This document shows, in pieces, positions 1 to 7,624 of a stretch of DNA of 11,057 nt. The stretch lies in NCBI GenBank assembly GCA_015501055.1, contig JADNYV010000995.1:1-11057 (forward strand). The letters are read 5' to 3'. Position numbers and translations under genes: made by a program. Source of the stretch: Mucidula mucida. Taxonomy: Eukaryota > Basidiomycota > Agaricomycetes > Agaricales > Physalacriaceae. The notes under the pieces were generated by a model. It did not search any database, had not been told where the DNA came from, and was given only the letters and a program-made list of their open reading frames with translations. Position 1 is the stretch's first letter. Every line of letters begins with the position of its first letter.

Positions 1-137
1 CCTGGATTCTATTCAGATCTAGGCGATCCTCCCTTATTCATCCAAACCTCTATTCCCTCACCCGTTTCATCCAAATCCGCATCACCCATATCCCCACTTT
101 CACCCTTTCACTCTCCGATCCTATCACCCCGATCATC

Positions 138-389
138 ATGTCCAACGAAGCACCCGAAACCGCTCCTCACACACCCGCTCATCATGCCGATGTCGAAACC
201 AAAGGCCGATCCCTTGTCAACAAGCCTTACGACTATGACGGGGACAAGTCCAAGTACAAGAGCTGGTGTGTTGAGAACGGTTTCGGGTGCTTCGTTGGAC
301 ATGATGAATCGGTGATAGGATCGGAGAGTGAAAGGGTGAAAGTGGTGATATGGGTGATGCGGATTTGGATGAAACGGGTGAGGGAATAG
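138..389 (+). pseudogene. gag N-terminal fragment, plus-strand copy, broken by inversion
   Basis: This is a gag-like N-terminus of which about 44 codons look genuine. It starts at an ATG (MSNEAPET), which follows a C/T-rich leader. The motif KPYDYDGDKSKYKSW at residues 29-43 resembles the P-(Y/F)-x-G-D-x-x-K-x-x-x-W/F pattern near the start of LTR-retrotransposon capsid (gag) proteins. After about residue 44 (near base 270) the frame enters the inverted copy of its own start and leader, so the remaining residues to 389 are reverse-strand leader and not protein of the family. Gag would form the virus-like particle in the cytoplasm, but nothing beyond the N-terminus survives. Assignment to gag is by motif appearance only; no database search was possible. 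Confidence 0.5.
270..302 (-). pseudogene. gag start, minus-strand inverted copy (about 8-9 codons)
   Basis: The ATG at 302-300 begins the same MSNEAPET peptide as the plus-strand copy, then diverges at about codon 9, because from there the minus strand reads the reverse complement of the other copy's gag. The open frame continues to 108 but its later part is a mirror artefact. This copy is continuous with the leader and LTR at 303-1427 and therefore marks the orientation of the resident retroelement. Confidence 0.6.
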
Positions 390-898
390 AGGTTTGGATG
401 AATAGGGAGGAATCGCCTAGATCTGAGATAGAATCCAGGACTTGGTAGGTTGGGGAATGATGGTGTGTATCGTAATGTAAGTAAAGTAGGTAGGTATCGT
501 AACTGTCTACGCTATTTTACCGACTACTGACTACGTATCTACGGAGCCCAAGAGCTCGTCACAAGTTCGCAATTGCCCAGCCGACGTCCCTCTGGTGTGA
601 GGTAAGCCGAAGTTTTCCTGGGAACGGGGGTTGACCCGTAAGCAGCGCCCACTGAAGTGCAACTGCCAAAAGTTCGTTCTCGTGAGAGCGGCTACTTCCA
701 GCACCCAAGGCAGTTATCTCTAACTGTTAGCCGGCGCTACTGGGACCAATACACACGTATGCGGACGTGCGCTGGAATTAGGAATCCGTCGATCTGTAAA
801 CAGGGAAAGGGAACAGGGGAATGTGCGATGATCAAACAGCGAAGTGCTGATGACGATCAGGGATGTGTGGTAGGTGGTAGAAAGTAGTTCTGATCTTC
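303..898 (-). other. Long 5' leader between LTR copy 1 and gag start
   Basis: The stretch has 596 bases with no convincing coding frame. In minus orientation it starts GAAGAT next to the LTR end and ends in a C/T-rich tract before the gag ATG. Bases 547-898 match 1428-1778. Bases 440-546 are unique in the window, and 303-439 form the right arm of the palindrome. The sequence at the equivalent of the primer-binding site (TGG in copy 2, minus strand from 1772, 6 bases past the LTR) reads CAG here, so a functional primer site cannot be shown. Confidence 0.55.
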
Positions 899-1427
899 TG
901 TTAGCGACTGACTAAGCCACGAGACTCAACCAGGTACCACAGCAAGAACTAAGGGAAAAAGTGTTCGCGTTCGTAAGACTAGGCTAGGCCAGGTGTATAA
1001 ACGAGATCGGAACTAAAGTACAATGATGCTACACTACTGCTTATATACTAGTAAGTCTGTGTTTGAAGCTCCTTGTCCATACGTGTTTCCACTAGGGATG
1101 CTCCACGCCCTTGACCCAGTGTTGTATGCTACTAGTCCGTGAAACCATTAAATACGAGTGGTGACTGCATGTAAGTAATAATACTGAAACGACCATGTGT
1201 GCTACGAGTGTCGGTGGTGTGTATACAATAGGGAGTCCATGAGGTATCGGCATGTATGATGTCATCCATGTGTTGGGCGTGTGTCCGACATGAGTACGGC
1301 TTCGGTAATGAAAAGGGGTATGATCGGTGATGAAACAGATGATGAAACGGTCCGTTGGTTGATAAGACAAGGCTCCCGATAAGATATGATAAGATGTGAA
1401 AATGTGAAAATATGGCGATTCATAACA
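899..1427 (-). mobile_element. LTR copy 1 (529 bases, minus orientation)
   Basis: In minus orientation it runs from TGTTATGAATC at 1427 to the TAACA-type end at 899, matching the solo LTR at 5074-5605 end to end. It is flanked on one side by leader of copy 2 and on the other by its own leader. It holds a TATA-like site at 1047-1040. It is the most CpG-rich of the three LTR copies, suggesting that it is the youngest or the least exposed to CpG decay. Confidence 0.85.
1040..1047 (-). promoter_or_regulatory. TATA-like box of LTR copy 1
   Basis: TATATAAG on the minus strand lies near the middle of the LTR and is conserved in all three LTR copies. It is the probable core promoter for the element transcript, with the leader and gag downstream. 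Confidence 0.5.
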
Positions 1428-1778
1428 CCCAAGAGCTCGTCACAAGTTCGCAATTGCCCAGCCAACGTCCCTCTGGTGTGAGGTAAGCCAAAGTTTTCCT
1501 GGGAACGGGGGTTGACCCGTAAACAGCACCCACTGAAGTGCAACTGCCAAAAGTTCGTTCTCGTGAGAGCGGCTACTTCCAGCACCCAAGGCAGTTATCT
1601 CTAACTGTTAGCCGGCACTACTGGGACCAATACACACATATGCGGACGTGCGCTGGGATTAGAAATCTGTCAATCTGTAAACAGGAAAGGGAATGGGGAA
1701 TGTGTGATGATCAAACAGTGAAGTACTGATCAATGATCAGGGAGGTGTGGTAGGTGGTTGAGAGTAGTTCCAATCTTC
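1428..1778 (-). other. Truncated leader of the outer retroelement copy
   Basis: These 351 bases match the first part of the leader at 547-898. In minus orientation it begins GAAGAT immediately after the LTR end, with TGGAACTACT starting 6 bases in; that is a possible but unproven primer-binding site. It stops at CTTGGG where the next LTR starts, while copy 1 continues past the same point. This suggests that another element of the family was inserted here. Confidence 0.7.
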
Positions 1779-2301
1779 TGTTAGCAACTGACTATAGCCA
1801 CAAGACTAAACCAGGTACCACAGCAAGAACTAAGGAAGAAAGTGTTCGTGTTTGTAAGACTAGGCTAGGCCAGGTGTATAAACAAGATCGGAACTAAAGT
1901 ACAATGATGCTACGCTACTGCTTATATACTAGTAAGTCTGTGTTTGGGACTCCTTGTCCATACATGTTTCCGCTAGGGTTAACTCCACGCCCTTGACCCA
2001 GTGTTGTATGCTACTAGTCCGTGAAACCATTAAATACAAGTGGTAACTGCATGTAAGTAATAATACTGAAACGACCATGTGTGCTACGAGTGTTGGTGGT
2101 GTGTATACCATAGGAAGTCCATAAGGTATTGGCATGTATGATGTCATCCATGTGTTGGGCGTGTGTCCGACATGAGTACGGCTTCGGTAATGAAAAGGAG
2201 TATGATTGGTGACGAAACAGATGATGAAACAGTCCGTTGCTTGATAAGACAAGGCCCCCGATAAGATATGATAAGATGTGAAAATTTGGCGATTTATAAC
2301 A
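1779..2301 (-). mobile_element. LTR copy 2 (523 bases, minus orientation)
   Basis: In minus orientation it runs from TGTTATAAATC at 2301 to GCTAACA at 1779, so both ends carry the TGTTA/TAACA inverted repeat of the family. It matches LTR copy 1 and the solo LTR over its full length. It is depleted in CpG relative to copy 1. This is the outermost LTR on the right side; anonymous DNA starts at 2302. Confidence 0.87.
1921..1928 (-). promoter_or_regulatory. TATA-like box of LTR copy 2
   Basis: TATATAAG on the minus strand sits at the position equivalent to that in the other two LTRs. Confidence 0.5.
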
Positions 2302-3343
2302 ATGGCAATGGGTATGCGCGCAGGAAGAGGAGTCTTACCTTCACAGAGAATCAGAAAAAGAAGACATCTACATTCTTGGAACTACGTTTTGAGGTAGCAG
2401 CACCACACAGCAGAGGACAAACACGGCATCCATTTCTTCTATGCTCATTGTTTGAATGTCAATCTAGACGAGAGTTTCACACAATTGATTCTCCTCTTCA
2501 TTGGGCTGCAACTTCCTGACATAGTGGCTGAACATGTGTCTTAGTTGCGTAGAACCCCATCAGCTTTAGTCCTGTGTTAAGAATCGAGATGCAAAACATT
2601 CAAGCTGACCTACCACCCCAGGTAGCATTTATACCATGCCGGATGAGAACCACTGTAGAAGGAGCACACATCACTCAAGAATAAGCAAGATGGTGTTAAG
2701 CACGCGAGGCGAGGGCCACAAAAAGTACCAGACGAAAAGCAAAATTGCAGTAATCTATTAGGCTAGATTGGACTGTGAGCAGGTAGTAGCTAGAGCAAAC
2801 AAAGTTGATGGGTACCTTAGGTTGAGAGCTCCTGGTATAGTGCTGATTGGAGTTTGCAGTTGGTCTTCCGGGCTGCCATAACTTACAGAAGATGCCCTTG
2901 CCAGCATGTAATAGTTAATACTGCCACCAAGAGAAGAAAAATTGAAGAGCTGCCAAACAAATGTAACAACTAGCCGTTAGGCTTCATTGGACATAGACTG
3001 GTTTCATAGGTGGGGGTCTTATGGGCATCCTCAGTTCAAGGTTCTATTAAGGTCCGACATGTTTGCCACTGTAAGCCGTCTGCACGTGCTTGCTTCAACA
3101 CATACTTCAGTGCTGCAACATCTATTGATGTTTGCTATTGTGGCAATGCCAAAACCATCTATAGTCTGGTACAAGGAAGTATCTTTGGGTACTTTCTAGT
3201 GGTGTCATTTTGTTCCAGGGGCATTAACATGGGGAGGAGAGTAGCACTGGAAGGATGGATGGATGACAGGACAGGAGATCTGGTTCGCAGCCTGTTGGCA
3301 TAAAGCTCTTTCAGAGAAACCGGGTCCATGCATCCTAACATCT

Positions 3344-3360
3344 ACGCGCAATCTGCGCGT
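3344..3360. repeat. Short perfect hairpin ACGCGCA/TGCGCGT
   Basis: A 7-base stem closes a loop of ATC. It lies in otherwise featureless sequence with no T-run after it, so no function is assigned. Confidence 0.4.
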
Positions 3361-3984
3361 GTTATGGTGTGTATGGATGATTACAGTGGAATTTGAAGTA
3401 CGGCTTAGCAACCGACACCCAGGCGGAGCTTGAAGAAATAATGAACGGGGGATGGTGATATTGCCCTGTCCAATGAAACCAGGCTCTATAGTGCGTGTCA
3501 AGTTCATGAGACAGTACCGCACCTACTAGAGCCGCCCTTGCCAGGCTACATTGGACACTATATACTGAACAAGTTGGACGTTCATCAAAAATGAGAGAAG
3601 CAGAACGATATTGTCAAGACAGAAGCCAAAGGCATTGTAAAGTCTTCTTGAGTCAACATGTTCGGCAATGGGTTGCTATGATCCTTGATGTGCTCTAGTT
3701 CCCATTGCCCCTCCACTCCCGACACGGGTGCCGCTGCCAGAGATGGAGAAAGATGGGCAAGATCGCGATCATGATGGTTGGAATAAAAGCCACTGTAAGG
3801 GAGCCGAATGGAGTGGACGTCACGTGTCCTAGCTTCCGGTTGATACATTTTCATGTGCATTAACTATGATAAGAAACAAAACCCTATAATGCTTAAGAAT
3901 CAGGATTGCGATTATGGACATATATCTCAACCGGTAGATGTCCAGGATTCCAAATGGTTTGTATGTTGTTTTTTGAAAATGAAA

Positions 3985-4156
3985 CTATATTAGAACAGTA
4001 ACTTAGTCCACCTCTGATTGACATGGCACAGTACATACTTGCAGCATTGAAGAACATAATATAATCACAGACGTGGTCATAGCCCTCCTCTTGTCCGATA
4101 TATTGTTCGAGACAAAAGATCAACTTATTAAGGGAAGACGTGGACACATGCCTCAG
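3985..4156 (-). pseudogene. Possible exon and intron relic of an unrecognised gene
   Basis: On the minus strand TTTCCAG ends at 4157 and is followed by an open stretch 4156-4039. Next comes GTATGT at 4038 and an AG at 3985, giving a 54-base intron-like segment of a length common in basidiomycetes. The exon-like stretch would encode about 39 residues (LRHVSTSS... to ...DYIMFFNAA) in the frame open from 4171. No known domain is visible. The case rests on splice-like signals alone and could be chance. Confidence 0.2.
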
Positions 4157-5068
4157 CTGGAAACTGCCCATTATTGGAATGCACCATTGTTTTTGGGCCG
4201 CCTCTCATTATGGTGCATTTAAAAGTCTCCCCTTTTTGTGGATGTAGATGTCGATGACAGTCAAAAGAGTACTGCAAGTTTTGTGCATATATGCCAGGCA
4301 TTTGAAAGGGTAAGAATAAAAATTGACGCTCTGGGGAAGCCCGGGGCAGTGGGCATGTAGCCGTTGAACCATACATGCTTAGCAGCTTTGACCCCTTAGA
4401 GCAACAGTACAAAGGAAGGCTCACTGTTAAGTACACAATTTGTCATAAGTACCTTAGGTCCCTACATATTTGGGAGTCTAATCCTTACACCAACAAGGAA
4501 CGGGTGACAACGGCCAGGCTGTAAGGTGGACGAGACAAGGAAGATGTCAGAGTAAGTCAAGTTAACTTCTTTGACTCAAAGAACTCAAGACGCTCCCCGC
4601 GAAGATTAGCAATGTCAAAGGGGTCTCCGATACAAGAAAGAAAGGACGCCTGTGCATGTATCAGTCTTGTAGTGACGGGTTCCTCAACTGGGTACAGCGT
4701 TGTCGGGCAAACAAATGTATTCAGATATGCTGTAGACAGAGCGACCCATCACAACTCCACTACAAGTCCAGTGGCGAGCATATAGTTTGAGGATGTGAAG
4801 CACAGCGACTAAGGAAAATCACCAAAGAAGCTCCAGGCTAAAGATCAAACACATACGGTGAAACACGCACATCCAGGTCACCAAACTATTCAAAAATTTG
4901 ACAAGTCGAGGAAGAGCCCGATGTGCCTTCGAGCGCCGGATGTTTGACGGGAGTGCTGGCAGCGGTTGCCGGTATCCAAAGGCGCATCATTGCTGGCGAG
5001 GTGCTGATAAAGTGGCGCACTACATCAAGAGAGTGCAAGGTGTCTAGCATTGTCGTTAATTGGACAGC

Positions 5069-5073
5069 CACAG
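5069..5073. repeat. Target-site duplication CACAG, left
   Basis: This 5-base copy directly precedes the TGTTA end of the solo LTR and is identical to 5606-5610. Five bases is a duplication length made by many LTR-element integrases. Confidence 0.9.
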
Positions 5074-5605
5074 TGTTATGAATCACCATATTTTCACATT
5101 TCCACATCTTATCATATCTTATCGGGGGCCTTGTCTTATCAAGCAACGGACTGTTTCATCATCTGTTTCGTCACCGATCATACTCCTTTTCATTACCGAA
5201 GCCGTACTCATGTCGGACACACGCCCAACACATGGATGACATCATACATGCCGATACCTCATGGACTTCCTATTGTATACACACCATCAACACTCGTAGC
5301 ACACATGGTCGTTTCAGTATTATTACTTACATGCAGTTACCACTCGTATTTAATGGTTTTACGGACTAGTAGCATACAACACTGGGTTAAGGGTGTGGAG
5401 TTAACCCTAGCGGAAACATGTATGGACAAGGAGTCCCAAACACAGACTTACTAGTATATAAGCAGTAGCGTAGCATCATTGTACTCTAGTTCCGATCTTG
5501 TTTATACACCTGGCCTAGCCTAGTTCTACAAACACAAACACTTTCTTCCCTTGAGTCTCTCTGTGGTACCGGGTTTAGTCATGTGGCTATAGTCAGTTGC
5601 TAACA
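5074..5605 (+). mobile_element. Solo LTR (532 bases) of the region-1 retrotransposon family
   Basis: It starts TGTTATGAATC and ends GCTAACA, giving the TGTTA/TAACA terminal inverted repeat. Both flanks carry CACAG, so the insertion boundaries are exact. It matches LTR copies 1 and 2 in reverse orientation. With no internal sequence left, recombination between the two LTRs of a former full element is the usual explanation. A TATA-like box is at 5455. The 134-codon open frame across 5050-5454 starts in host sequence and reads through the LTR; I regard it as incidental. Confidence 0.95.
5455..5462 (+). promoter_or_regulatory. TATA-like box of solo LTR
   Basis: TATATAAG is conserved with the other LTRs. 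If it were active, transcription would run rightwards into 5611 onwards. Confidence 0.5.
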
Positions 5606-5610
5606 CACAG
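5606..5610. repeat. Target-site duplication CACAG, right
   Basis: Identical to 5069-5073 and immediately after TAACA of the solo LTR. Confidence 0.9.
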
Positions 5611-5938
5611 CTGTGCAAGATGTACCGCAGCGGTAGTAGTCTCGCCCTGTGGCATTGATGAATGGGCCAAACTCCTTGGAAAGGACGTGTGTGGCGACAA
5701 GCTCAGGTTGTTCAGTGTCCAGGATTAAAAATCATCACACAACAGCCTGGCCGAGATCTGTCACTGAAATGATTTCAATTACGCTAAAGGTGAAGATAAG
5801 CACGTACCTGCAACACATTTGCCCTGCATCATGAACGGCGCAAGCAATCCACTGGACAAGCATGATGGTGGCTCCTACAGAATCCGCGGGAGGAGGGCCT
5901 CGTTCCGTGTCTGAGCGGAGACACTTTTGTCGGGGCGC
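5611..5938. other. Anonymous DNA with a possible minus-strand intron
   Basis: No known protein is visible. On the minus strand CAG/GTACGT at 5810/5807 and TTTCAG ending at 5764 outline a 44-base intron-like segment. Upstream of it, about 5890-5808 encodes a fairly hydrophobic peptide (ADSVGATIMLVQWIACAV...). Downstream frames do not give one clear continuation, so this may be a decayed exon or nothing. Confidence 0.3.
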
Positions 5939-6042
5939 ATTAGGAAGCCTTGAAGGCAAGCGGTACTTGATGGCGCATGTGGGGCCTCGTTCTTGAGCAA
6001 TGAGAGGGCCATTACCAGCAGGTAGAGAATATGGAGGTGAGC
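5939..6042 (+). pseudogene. Repeat B, copy 1, with a conserved peptide frame
   Basis: The stretch from ATTAGGAAGCCTTGAAGG onward matches 7175-7283 closely, with one short indel region. In one plus frame it reads LGSLEGKRYLMAHVGP, a stop codon, then AMRGPL, close to the frame at 7175. Retention of the same reading frame suggests coding ancestry; the in-frame TGA here indicates decay. The protein is not one I recognise. Similarity resumes weakly at 6112-6132 and 7337-7358. Confidence 0.4.
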
Positions 6043-6700
6043 CCTAACCCAAGAAAAGGGTGCCCTTTACAAAACTGCCAGTTTCATCTCGCTCACAGAA
6101 AGTGCATCCTTGTCCCAGTTTGAATAGCCTCATAAATATCAAGGCTATCTTAAATCCAAAGGATTCACGTCAATAGGGACTCATTGACAATACTGGTAAA
6201 TCGGTTATGACCATCTCTGTGTTCCGGTCCTCCGCGTACTTCATGTGCACCGCATTCTCTTCTATTTCCGTCAAAGGACAGGAGGCTTGGCAGAACCGGA
6301 TTCTCTAAAGGCAGCGAGCAGTTTGTCTTGCTCGTGGACCGCAGTGCATCCTAGCGGACAACAATCACTTGGAATAGTCGTCATTGGAATCCAGTAAAGA
6401 GGAAGTGGAGAAGACTCTCACGCAGTGTATACTTGCACAACCAGTTAAAAGGGTAGACATGTGTCAAAGGACAATAAGTAGTTGGTCCCAATAAGTATTT
6501 TGCACCCAACAAGGACTTGTCCCGGTTGGTATATGTGGGCGGATATCGTAGCTTGATTGTAGCGCATTTTTGGACACGCAAGACCAGAGGACATGTAGTT
6601 GTTCTACCCTTTTCTCGTCACTAGCTTTGACGTTAATGTGTAGTCATTGTTAGTTGGCAATCATCAGTGTGCGTGAGGAGTGTGCATTATAGTGACATAC
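6043..6700. other. Anonymous DNA, nothing recognised
   Basis: Only short broken frames occur on both strands. I saw no terminal repeats, RNA gene or splice-supported exon. A short match to repeat B's 3' side is present near 6112-6132. Confidence 0.5.
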
Positions 6701-7164
6701 TGGTATGTACTCCGATTTCATCTCGTGCGAAGCAATCCAGCGTGTTACATCACAGATGAGTGCTTTTGAGACGTGGACACATAGCTCAAGCAATGTGTGC
6801 CCTACTGTAACAGCCGAAGCATATTTTTTTTTGCTCTGGCTTTTGGATGCCAAGAATGAGCCGCCTGAGAGCAGTCATCTTAGGCTTACCATATCAGTAT
6901 TGGCTAAAATTTCAACACAGATACTGTGCGGTTCATCTTAGGACGGAGTCAGCCAAGTTATTTTTTGAAGATTCTGAGTCAGGCGTCATGGGGTGGAAGC
7001 TCAGTGCTCAGCGCTTCTGGCTGTATGGACACTTATCTCACTGGCTAGACATTTGTGTACAGTTTCCCGTCATCATTGTAAGACATTGTTTTCTCCTCTA
7101 TTTTGCAAGCAAAGGCAAAAGCTATAAGAAATAATTCCTCGCTCATCAGTGGCATCACATACAG
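6701..7164 (+). repeat. Repeat C, copy 1
   Basis: It is colinear with 9171-9589. Both begin T(G/A)GTATGTACT and end in CAGTGGCATCACAT. Shared blocks in the same order include the GAAG-GA-TCCAGC segment, the ACGTGGACAC-type box, CCTGAGAGCAGTC, GCGGTTCATCTT, TTCTGGCT and CTCCTCT-TTTTGCAA-CAAAG. Divergence is high, with many indels, so it is an old duplication. The strand label is only a convention. Repeat B copy 2 follows directly. Confidence 0.65.
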
Positions 7165-7353
7165 ATTTGGAAAAATTAGGAAGCCTTGAAGGCGAGCGGT
7201 ACTTGACGGCGCGTGTGGGGCCTCATTATCAAGCAATGAGGGGGCCATTATCGACAGCTGAGGTAGAGAACACGGAGGCGAGGATCAATCGGTTAAAACA
7301 TTGCTTGATCAATTCTTCCCACAACCTTATGACCTCCTGGTCCCAATTTGTAT
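7149..7353 (+). pseudogene. Repeat B, copy 2: open frame of an unrecognised protein relic
   Basis: An open frame of 68 codons carries LGSLEGERYLTARVGP then AMRGPLSTAEVENTEAR, conserved with 5939-6042. A splice-acceptor-like CATACAG precedes it at about 7158-7164, so it may be an exon. The frame ends at a stop 7 bases before the hAT target duplication (7360-7367), so the hAT insertion did not disrupt it. No domain is recognised. It could equally be part of an old transposon. Confidence 0.35.
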
Positions 7354-7359
7354 AGCCTT

Positions 7360-7367
7360 GACTCAAC
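7360..7367. repeat. hAT target-site duplication GACTCAAC, left
   Basis: This 8-base sequence is identical to 9090-9097. Eight-base duplications are the hallmark of the hAT superfamily. Confidence 0.95.
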
Positions 7368-7384
7368 TAGAGATGGACACGAGT
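7368..7384 (+). repeat. hAT element 1, left terminal inverted repeat
   Basis: TAGAGATGGACACGAGT pairs with 9073-9089 in inverted orientation, with three mismatches. Confidence 0.9.
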
Positions 7385-7565
7385 CCATACTCGAGTATAT
7401 TCGGACTCATCGTATGAGTAACTCTTACCTCAAACCCAATACTCAAGACTCGAGTCTTCACTCGAGACTCTACTCGAATATCTACTCTACTCGAGAGTAC
7501 TTCATGAGTCTCGAGTATTCGAGTACTCGAGTACGATCCGAGTATACTCGAGTATACTCACGTAT
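7385..7565. repeat. Left subterminal cluster of ACTCGAGT-type motifs
   Basis: GAGTA/TACTC pentamers and palindromic ACTCGAGT or near variants recur in both orientations throughout this stretch. hAT transposases typically bind repeated short subterminal motifs next to the inverted repeats, so this is the likely binding array. The role is inferred from density and position. Confidence 0.7.
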
Positions 7566-7624
7566 CAGCAAGCAAATTCAAACATAAAGACAGTGAAGAT
7601 TAAAGTAAGTAGGTCGTAAGTGTA

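Larger units (their letters stand above)
1..439. repeat. 439-base near-perfect palindrome (inverted gag/leader duplication)
   Basis: Bases 1 to about 158 are the reverse complement of about 282 to 439 with only a few substitutions and single-base indels. Weaker similarity continues to about 178 and 262. The axis is exactly central: the ATG at 138-140 on the plus strand mirrors the ATG at 300-302 on the minus strand. The unpaired centre of about 80 bases carries gag codons present on the left side only. The left arm may continue beyond base 1, so its true length is unknown. An RNA crossing this locus would form a long hairpin. Confidence 0.9.
1..2301 (-). mobile_element. Rearranged 5' part of an LTR retrotransposon
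   Basis: On the minus strand this reads LTR, short leader, LTR, long leader, then the ATG of a gag-like frame at 302. The sequence then folds back into a plus-strand copy of the same leader and gag start that runs off the left edge of the window. No protease, reverse transcriptase, RNase H or integrase sequence is visible, so the piece cannot transpose by itself. Its membership of the same family as the solo LTR at 5074-5605 is clear by sequence. The Ty1/copia versus Ty3/gypsy assignment is unresolved. The TGTTA...TAACA ends occur in copia elements, while the gag fragment looks more like the Ty3-type gag start. The right flank after 2301 is ATGGC; the partner duplication should lie left of the window. 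Confidence 0.75.
547..2301 (-). repeat. Tandem direct duplication of LTR plus leader, 881-base period
   Basis: Bases 547-1427 and 1428-2301 are colinear direct copies, each an LTR plus about 351 bases of leader. They differ by scattered, mostly transition changes and a few short indels. The copies join at 1427/1428, where leader sequence ending in CTTGGG (minus strand) abuts the first base of an LTR. Confidence 0.95.
2302..5068. other. Anonymous DNA, no recognisable gene
   Basis: About 2.8 kb between LTR copy 2 and the solo LTR. Frames on both strands are short and frequently stopped, and none of the peptides resembles a family I know. The only structural signs are a candidate exon/intron pair on the minus strand near 4156-3985 and a perfect 7-base stem with a 3-base loop at 3344-3360. 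It may be degraded transposon or gene DNA. Confidence 0.6.

Noticed and set aside
657..887. Plus-strand frame repeated at 1538-1729 (MQLPKVRSRESGYF...)
   Set aside because: It lies antisense to the retroelement leader, and its two copies exist only because the leader is duplicated. No domain is visible and copy 2 ends early.
1262..1585. Minus-strand frame across the leader/LTR junction
   Set aside because: It starts at GTG and crosses from leader into the start of LTR copy 1, so it is a chance product of the rearrangement.
1428..2301. A short non-autonomous retroelement (TRIM-like) of LTR-leader-LTR
   Set aside because: The second LTR is not preceded by a polypurine tract, and its own leader continues to a gag start, so a 5' fragment or nested insertion explains it better.
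3240..3285. GGAT/GACAGGACAG short tandem repeats
   Set aside because: Only two or three imperfect units, which is not enough to call a microsatellite.
5050..5454. 134-codon open frame, the longest outside the hAT region
   Set aside because: It begins in flanking DNA and runs through the solo LTR. The minus-strand frames over the other two LTRs carry the same peptide, and none shows a domain. LTRs are promoter/terminator sequence, so the frame is incidental.
7385..7565. CRISPR-like or satellite array
   Set aside because: The motifs are irregularly spaced and in both orientations, with no constant spacer length, and they sit just inside a hAT terminal repeat.
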